Origin: Halorubrum sp.
GTDB taxonomy: Archaea > Halobacteriota > Halobacteria > Halobacteriales > Haloferacaceae
Assembly (NCBI GenBank): GCA_003554605.1
Contig: PWGU01000216.1
Location: 1 to 56,747, forward strand
Direction: 5' to 3'
Length of the DNA: 56,747 nt
Shown: positions 1-7,773 of the stretch, one piece after another
How the letters are laid out: every line of letters starts with the position of its first letter
Numbering within the stretch: the first letter of the stretch is position 1
Program-made: the position numbers and the translations under genes
The notes under the pieces: model-generated
What the model was told of the DNA's origin: nothing
The model's input: only the letters and a program-made list of their open reading frames with translations
The model's database searches: none

Positions 1-531
1 ATGGGGACCAAAGACCCCGTGCTCGCGCCGTATCAGACCTACCCGACCGCCGACGGCCACCTCAACGTCGCCTGCGGCAACCAGCGGCTCTGGGAGGCGC
101 TCTGTGTCGGCATCGACCGCGAGGAGCTCATCGAGGACGAACGGTTCGTGACCAACGGCGACCGCGTCGCCAACATGGACGAACTGGAGGTCGAGCTCTC
201 CGAGACGCTTCGGACCCGCACGACCGACGAGTGGGTCGACCTGCTCGCGGACGAACACGGCGTGCCGGTCGGCCCCGTCTTCGACGTCGGCGAGGCGCTC
301 TCGAACGAGCAGGTCGAAGCACGCGGCGTCGTCACTTCGATCGAGCATCCCGCCGCCGGCGAGATCCCCATGCTCGATCACCCGCTCAACTACGACCACG
401 CGACCGCGGGCTTCGATGCGGCACCGCCGCTGCTCGGCGAGGATACCGTCGCGGTGTTGCAGGCGATCGGCTACGACGACGACCGGATCGCCGCCCTGAT
501 CGAGGAGGGCGTCATCCCCGACCCGAACTGA
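1..531 (+). CDS. CaiB/BaiF-type CoA-transferase, C-terminal part (5' truncated by window edge)
   Basis: This is the last 176 residues of a family III (CaiB/BaiF) CoA-transferase, an enzyme that moves CoA between carboxylic acids. The ATG at base 1 is internal. The reading aligns with residue 240 onward of the full-length paralogue at 52657-53919: both share an MG(T/S)K-P--APYQ stretch, the ADGH/ADGY block, the DERF-TN/DERFETN block and the QVEARG block. The catalytic aspartate of the family lies in the missing N-terminal half. An amidase follows 47 bases downstream on the same strand, so the two may be co-transcribed. The acyl substrate cannot be told from this part. Confidence 0.85.
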   Translation: MGTKDPVLAPYQTYPTADGHLNVACGNQRLWEALCVGIDREELIEDERFVTNGDRVANMDELEVELSETLRTRTTDEWVDLLADEHGVPVGPVFDVGEALSNEQVEARGVVTSIEHPAAGEIPMLDHPLNYDHATAGFDAAPPLLGEDTVAVLQAIGYDDDRIAALIEEGVIPDPN

Positions 532-578
532 CTCGCCCGACGGAGAACTTAGGTTCCCCCGCCGAAAGTGACGGACGA

Positions 579-1871
579 ATGCGACACGCCGAGCCGCTCG
601 CCGATGCCGTCACGGCGCTCAGAACGGGGGAGACGACGCCGACCGCCTACGCCGAGGCCCTCCTCGACCGGGCGGCCGAGATCGAACCGACCATCGAATC
701 GCTCGTCCCCGAACCGAATCGGCGCAAGCGGGTGCTGGAGGCAACGAGACGACTCGTGGGTGACTATCCGGACCCCGCCTCCGGGCCGGCGCTCTTCGGC
801 ATCCCGGTCGGCGTGAAGGACATCTTCCACGTCGACGGAATGGAGACCCGAGCCGGCTCTGACCTCCTGCCGGAGGTGCTCGCCGGTCCCGAGGGCACTG
901 CGGTTCGGCGGCTCCGCGAGGCCGGCGCGGTCGTCCTCTCGAAGACGGTCACGACGGAGTTCGCTTACTTCTCGCCGGGGCCGACGCGAAACCCGCACGA
1001 CCCCGAGCGGACGCCCGGCGGGTCGAGCAGCGGGTCGGCCGCGGCGGTCGCCGCCGGCCTCTGTCCGGTTGCGCTCGGGACGCAGACGGTCGGCTCCGTG
1101 ATCCGCCCGGCCGCCTTTTGTGGCGTGGTCGGATTCAAGCCGACCCGCGGCCGGATCCCGACCGATGGGGTGATCCCGCTCTCGCGGTCGGTGGATCACG
1201 TCGGCTTCTTCACACAGGATACCGCCGGGTTACCGCTCGTTGCCGCCGTCCTCTGTGACGACTGGCGGACCCTCCCCCCTGCGCCCGAGAAGCCGACGCT
1301 CGGCGTGCCGACGGGGTCGTACCTCGAACAGGCCTCGCAGGTCGCCCTCGACGCTTTCGATCGGCACCTCGACACGCTCGCCGCCGCCGGCTATGAGGTC
1401 GTCCGCGTCGGCGCGTTCGACTCGATCGAGGCGGTCAACGCGCGACATAATCGGCTCGTTGCGGCCGACGCTGCGCTCGCACACGACGGTTGGTACCGGG
1501 AGCACGGCGAACGGTACGCGTCGAAGACGCGCGAACTCATCGAAACCGGGTTGGAGACCGCGACGGCCGATATCGCGGCCGGGAGACGGGGACGTGAGGA
1601 CCTCCGGGACCGGCTGACCGCGCTCATGGACGACCACGGGATCGATTGCTGGATCGCGCCGGCCGCGCCGGGGCCCGCCCCGCGGGGGATCGATTCGACC
1701 GGCGACCCCGTTATGAACCTCCCGTGGACCCACGCCGGGCTTCCGACCGTCGCGGTCCCGGCGAGCCGGACCGACGACGGGCTGCCGCTTGGCGTGCAGT
1801 GTGCGGGTCGGTTCGGCGCGGACGAGTCGGTGATCGGCTGGAGCCACGGGGTCGCGGCCGCGTTCGAATAG
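579..1871 (+). CDS. amidase signature family hydrolase
   Basis: A 430-residue amidase that hydrolyses a carboxamide, with the family's Ser-cisSer-Lys catalytic triad. Visible motifs are VGVKD (Lys80), GGSSSGS (residues 147-153, containing the cis-Ser) and GTQTVGSVIRPAAF (nucleophile Ser173), followed by GVVGFKPTRG. The ATG at 579 is chosen because upstream in-frame sequence overlaps the preceding gene and reads as low-complexity Arg-rich shadow. GatA is unlikely: the protein is short for GatA and no gatB or gatC lies nearby. The substrate is unknown; the CoA-transferase upstream suggests carboxylic acid or amide catabolism (inference). Its stop codon lies inside a 24-bp imperfect tandem repeat. 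Confidence 0.9.
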   Translation: MRHAEPLADAVTALRTGETTPTAYAEALLDRAAEIEPTIESLVPEPNRRKRVLEATRRLVGDYPDPASGPALFGIPVGVKDIFHVDGMETRAGSDLLPEVLAGPEGTAVRRLREAGAVVLSKTVTTEFAYFSPGPTRNPHDPERTPGGSSSGSAAAVAAGLCPVALGTQTVGSVIRPAAFCGVVGFKPTRGRIPTDGVIPLSRSVDHVGFFTQDTAGLPLVAAVLCDDWRTLPPAPEKPTLGVPTGSYLEQASQVALDAFDRHLDTLAAAGYEVVRVGAFDSIEAVNARHNRLVAADAALAHDGWYREHGERYASKTRELIETGLETATADIAAGRRGREDLRDRLTALMDDHGIDCWIAPAAPGPAPRGIDSTGDPVMNLPWTHAGLPTVAVPASRTDDGLPLGVQCAGRFGADESVIGWSHGVAAAFE

Positions 1872-1931
1872 GGGATCGTCCCCGTGTTCGAATAGGGCAC
1901 CGTCCCCGTGTTCGGATGGGAAATTGTCGTC
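1860..1931. repeat. 24-bp imperfect tandem repeat across the amidase stop codon
   Basis: Three adjacent 24-bp units start at 1860, 1884 and 1908. The first two differ at only a few bases and the third is degenerate in its 3' half. Each begins with G(T/C)GTTCG and ends in a C/G-rich GTCCCC-like block. The first unit contains the last codons and the TAG stop of the amidase, so the array probably arose by duplication of the gene end. No function is evident. Confidence 0.8.
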
Positions 1932-2030
1932 GTCGGGCGGGGCCGGTCACCGACGAGTAGGGACAACCGTCGTCATCCGAGGAGCCGGCCGTCCGCAACC
2001 ACTAAACGCGGCTCCACCCAACCCACGGTA

Positions 2031-3533
2031 ATGGCCGATTGGACGGAGCGCTATCGCCCGCGTACCCTTTCGGAGGTACGGGGCAACGACACGGCCCGCG
2101 ACGCCTTCGCGGACTGGGCGCGCACGTGGGACGACCACCGGGAGGCGGTCGTTCTGCATGGGAGCCCCGGCGTCGGAAAGACGAGCGCGGCGCACGCGCT
2201 CGCGAACGACATGGGGTGGGAGACCGTCGAACTCAACGCGTCCGACCAGCGCAAGAGCGACGACATCGAGCGGTTCGCGGGACGAGCGGCGCGCAACGCC
2301 ACGCTCACCGGGAGCGCCGGTGGAGGCGGTGCGACGGGCGGGGACACCGCCTCCAGACAGCTCGTCATCCTCGATGAGGCCGACAACATCCACGGCACGT
2401 ACGATCGTGGCGGCGCCGCCGCCATCACGAAGCTCGTCAAGGGGGCCGAACAGCCGGTCGTCCTCATCGCGAACGAGTATTACGATATGTCGCGTGGGCT
2501 CCGCAACGCCTGCCGGGAGATCGAGTTTCGCGACATCTCCGCGCGGTCGATCGTCCCGGTGCTCCGCGACATCTGTCGCAAGGAGGGGATCGAGTTCGAG
2601 TCCGATGCGCTCTCGCGGATCGCCGAGCGAAACCGCGGTGACCTCCGCGGGGCGGTGAACGACCTGCAAGCCGCCGCACAGGGTCGCACGTCGATCGGCG
2701 TCGACGACGTGGTGACAGCGGATCGGGACAAGTCGATGGGTATCTTCCCCTTCCTCGATGCGGTATTAAAAGAGCAGTCGGCCGAGGAGGCGTTACAGTC
2801 CGCCTATGCCGTCGATGAGACACCGGACGATCTGACCAAATGGATCGAGGACAACCTTCTCGACGTCTACGAGCCCGCGGAGGCGACCCGGGCGTACGAC
2901 TTCCTTGCGAACGCGGACCGCTGGCTCGGTCGAGTTCGGGCGACACAGAACTACTCCTACTGGCGGTACGTGACGGACAACACCGCCGCCGGCGTCGCCG
3001 CCGCCCGTGACGGCACGAAGGGAGGCTGGACGCGCTACGGTCGACCACAGTTCTGGGCACGTTCGGACGCGACCGCCGACGAGGTGGTTCGCCGGATCGC
3101 CGAACGGAGCAGCTGTAGCATGCAGACGGCTCGTCGTGACGTCTTGCCGTTCCTCTCAACGGTCACCCACCACTGTCGCCCTCGCGAGCTCACCGTGACG
3201 ATGGCGGCCGCCTACGACCTCGACGAGTCCGGCGTCGCGTTCATCACGGGCTCGGGGGAGTCGACCAAGAAGGTCGCCTCGATCGTCGAGGACGCCCGTG
3301 AACGTCGCGAGCGACTGATCACCGAGACCGCCGCCGGTGACGCTGCTTCCGAGTTCGACGAAGCCGCTGATCCGACCGCCGAGACAGCTCCCGAACACGG
3401 TGCGCCGACACCCGAGGACGAGAGGATCACCGGCGACGAAGCCAGCACCGACGCCGACACAGCGGCGGAAAACGATGCCGACACCGACGCCGTCGACGAC
3501 GACGGACAGGCCGGGCTCGGCGATTTCCTCTGA
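2031..3533 (+). CDS. rfcL: replication factor C large subunit (clamp loader)
   Basis: A 500-residue archaeal RFC large subunit, which together with small subunits loads the PCNA clamp onto primer-template DNA. It begins MADWTERYRPRTLSEV, typical of the family. Walker A is GSPGVGKTS (residues 44-52), followed by the ELNASDQR block. Walker B is LVILDEAD (111-118). The long C-terminal tail is rich in Asp, Glu, Ala and Thr and ends in QAGLGDFL, a PIP-box-like PCNA-binding motif at the very C-terminus. The ATG at 2031 fits the conserved N-terminus; the ORF extends upstream only as noise. No intein interrupts it. It converges with the histidine kinase 25 bases away. Confidence 0.96.
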   Translation: MADWTERYRPRTLSEVRGNDTARDAFADWARTWDDHREAVVLHGSPGVGKTSAAHALANDMGWETVELNASDQRKSDDIERFAGRAARNATLTGSAGGGGATGGDTASRQLVILDEADNIHGTYDRGGAAAITKLVKGAEQPVVLIANEYYDMSRGLRNACREIEFRDISARSIVPVLRDICRKEGIEFESDALSRIAERNRGDLRGAVNDLQAAAQGRTSIGVDDVVTADRDKSMGIFPFLDAVLKEQSAEEALQSAYAVDETPDDLTKWIEDNLLDVYEPAEATRAYDFLANADRWLGRVRATQNYSYWRYVTDNTAAGVAAARDGTKGGWTRYGRPQFWARSDATADEVVRRIAERSSCSMQTARRDVLPFLSTVTHHCRPRELTVTMAAAYDLDESGVAFITGSGESTKKVASIVEDARERRERLITETAAGDAASEFDEAADPTAETAPEHGAPTPEDERITGDEASTDADTAAENDADTDAVDDDGQAGLGDFL

Positions 3534-3558
3534 GCCGCGACCTGCAACGTCCCGCCGT

Positions 3559-4641
3559 TCACTCCCCGTTCGCGATCCGTTCCACGCCGCTCACCTCGAA
3601 TTGAGCGCCGCCGAACCGCGACTCCGTGACGTCGATCTCCCACCCGTGTGCGGTCACGATCCGCTCGACGATGGCCAGCCCGAATCCCGTCCCGTCCGGA
3701 TGTGTCGACTGTCCGGGCTCGAGGATCCGCTCTCTGTCTTCGGGGGCGATCCCGGGGCCGTCGTCGGCCACGTAGAAGCCATCGTCGGTCGCCCCGGTGA
3801 TCACTCGAACGATATCCGTCGAGCCGCCGGAGGTCTGTAGTTCGACGGTGCTGTTGTGTGGTGCATCGTGTTCGATCGTCTCGGGGCCTGTCAGCTGTTC
3901 GAGCGGAGTCTCGTCCTCGATGCCGTGTTCGATGGCGTTGCGAAAGAGGTTCTCGAAGACCTGCCGAAGTCGGCACTCGTCACAGGCGATCGTGGGAAGC
4001 GGTTCCTCGATAACCAACTTGGCAGGTGCGGCGGCACCGGTCGTGCTCCAAGCGGCCTCAACGACACGCTCGAGGTCGGTCGCGCTCGCTTCCTCGACGA
4101 TCTGCCCCTCACGTGCAAGCGTCAGCAAATCGCCGATGAGCGCATCCATTCGGTCGAGGGCCTCGTGGACCCGATCGAGGCGTTCGGTCGCCGCAGTCGC
4201 GTCGAGGTCGCGGGCGAGTTCGAGGTTTCCGACGGCGATCGCGAGGGGGTTTCGAAGGTCGTGTGAGACGACGCTCGCGAACTCCGACAGTCGCTCCCGC
4301 TGACGCTCCAACCGCCGACATCGCTCGACGCGCTCGCTCGCCGGGAAGAGATACCCGACGACCGCCGCTCCGTCCGGCGTCCGGACGCCCCGTTCGGTGA
4401 TCCATTCGGTCTCCCCTTCGGTGTGGATGCGATATGCGACGTCAACCTCGTCGTCGTCCAATGCGCGTCGTAACCGGTCACGGTCGTCGGGGCGCACGCG
4501 CGTTCGCCAGTCGGTTACCCGTCGCTCACGGATCGGCAGCACCCCCTCCGGCTCCGATTCGAGGACCACCCGTTCGACCGCCCCTCCAGGCCGTCGGTAT
4601 GGGACCCCCGGCCGGACCTCGGCCCCGTGATACACGCCCAC
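3559..4641 (-). CDS. sensor histidine kinase, orphan
   Basis: A 360-residue soluble two-component histidine kinase. An N-terminal sensor-like region of about 100 residues resembles a PAS fold, leading into a short coiled linker. Then come the HisKA phospho-acceptor (SHDLRNPL, His127) and the HATPase_c domain: N-box FRNAIEHG (Asn235), G1 DDGPGI (293-298) and G2 GTGFGLAI (317-324). No transmembrane segment is evident, so it probably senses a cytoplasmic signal. No response regulator is adjacent. The start is GTG at 4641; a TATA-like CTTATA at about 4660-4665 on this strand is at leaderless spacing. It is divergent from the alcohol dehydrogenase gene. Confidence 0.93.
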   Translation of the reverse strand: MGVYHGAEVRPGVPYRRPGGAVERVVLESEPEGVLPIRERRVTDWRTRVRPDDRDRLRRALDDDEVDVAYRIHTEGETEWITERGVRTPDGAAVVGYLFPASERVERCRRLERQRERLSEFASVVSHDLRNPLAIAVGNLELARDLDATAATERLDRVHEALDRMDALIGDLLTLAREGQIVEEASATDLERVVEAAWSTTGAAAPAKLVIEEPLPTIACDECRLRQVFENLFRNAIEHGIEDETPLEQLTGPETIEHDAPHNSTVELQTSGGSTDIVRVITGATDDGFYVADDGPGIAPEDRERILEPGQSTHPDGTGFGLAIVERIVTAHGWEIDVTESRFGGAQFEVSGVERIANGE

Positions 4642-4820
4642 ATGTTCTCTATCGCTCAGTATAAGTGTTACTTATCTAATAACTACGATCGGGGAAGAAT
4701 AACGGCGACTCCGTTCGAATAAAACGGCAAACCCCTCCCGTAGCCGCTTGCTTGGAGCTGGTCACGTCCCGTCCACCGGTCTCGGGGGCATCCCGTACCG
4801 ATCCCCGCCGACCACAGAGC

Positions 4821-4828
4821 TTTATATA
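4821..4828 (+). promoter_or_regulatory. TATA box of the alcohol dehydrogenase gene
   Basis: TTTATATA is centred about 24-25 bases upstream of the ATG at 4849. That is the haloarchaeal TATA-to-start distance for a leaderless mRNA, so transcription probably begins at or next to the start codon. The region from 4642 to 4848 holds both divergent promoters and no other gene. Confidence 0.75.
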
Positions 4829-4848
4829 GGCAACTGGACCTCCCGAAT

Positions 4849-5919
4849 ATGTTCGCAGCAGTGCTGGATTCGTACGGGGAGCCCCTCGCGATTCGCGACG
4901 TCCCGGACCCGCAACCCGACCGCGACGGTGCCGTCGTTCGCGTCGACGCCTGCGGGCTCTGTCGAAGCGACTGGCACGCCTGGCGTGGCCACGGCGAGTG
5001 GGCCGACGATCGGGTCCCACACGGACAGATCCTTGGCCACGAACCGGCGGGCGAGGTCGTCGCCGTCGGGGATGCCGTGACCCGGTTCTCCCCTGGCGAC
5101 CACGTTATCGTCCCCTTCTCGCTCGGCGACGGGACCTGTGCCGCCTGCCGGGGCGGCCACGGCAACGTCTGTTCGGACGGCCGCGCGCTCGGCTTCGAGC
5201 CCGACGCGCCAGGCGCGTTCGCCGAGCGTGTCGAGGTTCCCAACGCCGAGTACAACCTCGTTCGTCGGCCAGAGTGGCTTTCCGCCCGCGACGCCGCCGC
5301 GCTCGGTTGCCGGTATATGACCGCCTATCACGCACTCGCGAACCGGGGCGGGCTCTCGGCGGGCGACTCGCTCGCGGTCCACGGCTGCGGCGGCATCGGG
5401 CTCTCGGCGGTACAACTGGGTGCCGCGATCGGTGCCCGCGTGATCGCCGTCGACGTCGACGACGACGCCCTCACACGGGCCGCCGAACTCGGGGCGGACA
5501 CCTGCTTGAATCCGACATTGAGCGACAAAGCCGTCCCCGAGCGGATACGGGACCGGTTCGAAGGCGGCGTCGACGTCTCGATGGACGCGCTCGGTATCGC
5601 CGAGACCTGTCGTAACTCGGTCCGCTCGGTCCGAGCGCGTGGGACCCACGTGCAGGTCGGGTTGACCACCGCGGCGGAGCGCGGGGAGGTTTCACTGCCG
5701 ACGGACTATCTGACACGCTGGGAGATCTCCTTCGTCGGCTCCCGTGGGATGCCCCCGACGAGCTATGGCGATCTGTTCGCGACGATCGAGGCGACCGGGA
5801 TCGATCCCGGCGCGCTCGTGACCCGTGAGCTCGCGCTGGCCGAGGTTTCAGAGCGGTTGGCCGCCATGAACGACTATGGCGTGAGCGGCATCGAAGTCAT
5901 CACCGAGTTCCCGACGTGA
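4849..5919 (+). CDS. zinc-dependent alcohol dehydrogenase (MDR family)
   Basis: A 356-residue medium-chain dehydrogenase/reductase that oxidises an alcohol with NAD(P)+. Catalytic zinc ligands are in CGLCRSDWH (Cys38) and GHEPAG (His64, Glu65). The structural zinc loop reads D94-x2-C97-x2-C100-x7-C108, so the first of the usual four cysteines is replaced by Asp. The Rossmann motif GCGGIGLSAVQLG begins at residue 179, followed by an acidic VDVDDD stretch that suggests NAD+ over NADP+ (inference). It has a strong leaderless promoter. The substrate cannot be read from sequence; benzyl or short-chain alcohol dehydrogenases are the closest style. Confidence 0.9.
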   Translation: MFAAVLDSYGEPLAIRDVPDPQPDRDGAVVRVDACGLCRSDWHAWRGHGEWADDRVPHGQILGHEPAGEVVAVGDAVTRFSPGDHVIVPFSLGDGTCAACRGGHGNVCSDGRALGFEPDAPGAFAERVEVPNAEYNLVRRPEWLSARDAAALGCRYMTAYHALANRGGLSAGDSLAVHGCGGIGLSAVQLGAAIGARVIAVDVDDDALTRAAELGADTCLNPTLSDKAVPERIRDRFEGGVDVSMDALGIAETCRNSVRSVRARGTHVQVGLTTAAERGEVSLPTDYLTRWEISFVGSRGMPPTSYGDLFATIEATGIDPGALVTRELALAEVSERLAAMNDYGVSGIEVITEFPT

Positions 5920-5946
5920 TCGCTTCCAGCGAACGTCGCCGGGCGC

Positions 5947-6852
5947 TCAGTCGCCGCCGACGGGGGTTGCCGCCCCCACGTCGCTCTCCTGTCGGCGGAG
6001 GAACCAGGCGGCACCGGCCGCACAGACGAGCGTGCCGCCGAGCGCGACGAGGTTGACCTGCTGCCAGAACGACGTGTAGAGGACGAGGTCGCGACCGAGA
6101 AGCAGCGTGATGATCAAAAGCGCCATGCTCGCGCCGGCGAGCCGCTGGACCGTCCGCGCGGTTCCGGCGGCGATCCCGTCGTATCCGCCGGCGGTCGCCT
6201 CCGTCGCGTAGACGACCGTGGCAAGCAGGCCGAGATGTGCGGTGAGGCCGGCGACGTAGAACCACGCCTGTGCGCCGGGCGAGTAGGTCAGGAACGGGAC
6301 GGCCCGCGAGAGGACCGCGCTCGCGAGCAGACCGCCGAGCGCGACGACGACCGCGAGCGTGAGCAGCCGCGGGGACCCGCCGCGTGCGCCGGGATCGCGA
6401 CCCCAGAGCGTCACGAGTCCGAGCAGCGTGAAGATGATCAGCGCGACGATCAGGTGGGCCGCGTGCGTCGAGACGGTGTAGCCGCCGGGGACGAGACCGC
6501 CGATCGTGACCGTGATCGCGCCGACGGTGATCTGCACCGGGAGGATGGCGACCGCGAGCGTCGCCGCGAGTCGGGACGGCCGGCCGAACGATCCCAGCCA
6601 CGTCCAGGCGGCGACCCCGATGATGAGGAAGCCGGTGATCATGGCCCACACACGGTGGAACCATTCGATGAAGTCGGGGTTGATCGTGAGCGCCGGGATC
6701 AGCTGGTCCGAACAGAGCGGCCATTGTGCCTCACAGGCCAGGCCGGAGCCGGTTGCAGCCGTGTAGACGCCGATGGCGAACAGCGACAGCGTCATCCCCG
6801 TCGTGAACGCCGCGTACCGTCGGAACGTCAGCCACGCGGGCCGAAGACTCAT
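5947..6852 (-). CDS. ctaA: heme A synthase (CtaA/Cox15 family)
   Basis: A 301-residue polytopic membrane protein with about eight hydrophobic helices. It converts heme O to heme A for terminal oxidases. The first extracytoplasmic loop has a cysteine pair (Cys40 and Cys47, in GSGLACEAQWPLC), as in Bacillus-type CtaA. EWFHR (Glu63, His66, Arg67) and HAAHL (His130/His133) are heme-ligand motifs. His206 in the second half is a third candidate, but I see no His in the last helix. The start MSLRPAWLTF at 6852 is preferred: a TATTTA element at 6874-6880 sits at leaderless spacing, and the upstream extension looks non-coding. Confidence 0.85.
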   Translation of the reverse strand: MSLRPAWLTFRRYAAFTTGMTLSLFAIGVYTAATGSGLACEAQWPLCSDQLIPALTINPDFIEWFHRVWAMITGFLIIGVAAWTWLGSFGRPSRLAATLAVAILPVQITVGAITVTIGGLVPGGYTVSTHAAHLIVALIIFTLLGLVTLWGRDPGARGGSPRLLTLAVVVALGGLLASAVLSRAVPFLTYSPGAQAWFYVAGLTAHLGLLATVVYATEATAGGYDGIAAGTARTVQRLAGASMALLIITLLLGRDLVLYTSFWQQVNLVALGGTLVCAAGAAWFLRRQESDVGAATPVGGD

Positions 6853-6964
6853 TAGAGGTATTGAGGCGTCAGCGTATTTAGACCGTTCGACCGGTCCCCA
6901 CGCGTGGGAACCGGCGCGAGCGTCCCGCTCACCGGTCAACGGCTTCTCGGGGTACCTCAACCGC

Positions 6965-7420
6965 TTATCGGGTCAATTCACGTCGTGCGCGCCGTGCCCT
7001 GTCGGACATCTCGGCGTTGCCGTCGACGTCGGCGAGCGTCTCGACGGCGTCCAGCGTTCGGACGGCGTCGTCGAGGAACGACCGCACGTCGCCGGTATAG
7101 GCGTACACCATGTACTCGTCGCTCATCACGTCGACGATGGCGTCCGGGTTGAGCCCCTGCGCGCGGAGTTCGAGGACGTACTGGATGAACTTCTCCTCGG
7201 GGCAGCCGCAGTAGGGGTTCGCCTGACAGTCACAGTCGAGGAAGTCCTCCGCAAAATCGAGGATCCGGTCGCGGGTCGCCGAGTCGAGCTTCGCGAGGCC
7301 ATCGCCGGTAAAGAGCATGTCGAGGGTTGCGCCCGCGAAGGCTCCTTTCGGGAGGTTCGTCTCGAGCTGGGAGGCAAGCTGCCGGTGGTTCTTCACGTAG
7401 ACCTTGTCGGTGAACGCCAC
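6965..7420 (-). CDS. conserved haloarchaeal protein with a CDCx5CGC cysteine cluster
   Basis: A 151-residue soluble protein that resembles a family found across haloarchaea (possibly the one catalogued as DUF5814; the name is recalled, not checked). The N-terminus MAFTDKVYVKNHRQLASQLE is highly characteristic. The middle has four cysteines in CDCQANPYCGCPEEKF, suggesting a metal site. The rest is helical with an acidic C-terminus. A TATA-like CTTTTATC lies near 7446-7453. The function is unknown. Co-location with heme A synthase on the same strand (112 bases apart) may be chance. Confidence 0.75.
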   Translation of the reverse strand: MAFTDKVYVKNHRQLASQLETNLPKGAFAGATLDMLFTGDGLAKLDSATRDRILDFAEDFLDCDCQANPYCGCPEEKFIQYVLELRAQGLNPDAIVDVMSDEYMVYAYTGDVRSFLDDAVRTLDAVETLADVDGNAEMSDRARRARRELTR

Positions 7421-7524
7421 GGTTGGCCGAGGTAGACCGGCGGGAGATAAAAGGGACGTGGTGGGCCCGCCCCCGCCGGGAGTCGTAACCGTTATCTGTG
7501 AAAGCGGGATACGTGAGGATGCGT

Positions 7525-7598
7525 GTCCGGGTTAGGGTAGTGGACTATCCTTCAGCCTTGTGGAGGCTGAGACGCGGGTTCAATTCTCGCACCCGGAC
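7525..7598 (+). tRNA. tRNA-His (anticodon GTG)
   Basis: The cloverleaf folds cleanly. The 7-bp acceptor stem is 7526-7532 with 7591-7597, plus an encoded extra G at position -1 (7525) opposite C73 (7598), the hallmark of histidine tRNA. The D arm carries the GG pair. The anticodon stem is CAGCC/GGCTG with loop 7558-7564 and anticodon GTG at 7560-7562. The T arm is GCGGG/CTCGC with loop TTCAATT. CCA is not encoded. A short T-run (7600-7603) follows and may terminate transcription. Confidence 0.97.
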
Positions 7599-7689
7599 CT
7601 TTTCACGACGACCAACGGGAGGAGTGGAAACGCCGGAAGGCGAGAATTGAGGCAGGGAGTGAAGCGAGCGTTGCAAGCGGTACGACCGA

Positions 7690-7714
7690 GGTTCAATTCT
7701 CGCACCCGGACCTT
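7690..7714. repeat. 25-bp direct repeat of the tRNA-His 3' end (att-like)
   Basis: Bases 7690-7714 are identical to 7577-7601, the T-arm plus 3' acceptor strand of tRNA-His and the first T-run bases. The offset is 113 bp. Duplicated tRNA 3' ends are what tyrosine-integrase elements leave at their two boundaries. Between the copies there is no gene, only about 90 bp that includes an inverted 11-nt copy of part of the repeat (7640-7650 against 7693-7703). I read it as the scar of a lost or rearranged integrated element. Confidence 0.7.
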
Positions 7715-7773
7715 CTGCGGCGAACAACATCGTGAGCCGTCGGCTATTTCATCCCGGCGCGTGAGCGACCCAC

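Noticed and set aside
2031-3533. Intein in the clamp-loader gene
   Set aside because: The RfcL protein is 500 residues and its Walker A region is continuous, so no insertion exists.
7599-7773. A second tRNA gene after tRNA-His
   Set aside because: Only the T-arm and 3' acceptor strand are repeated; no 5' half or anticodon arm exists.
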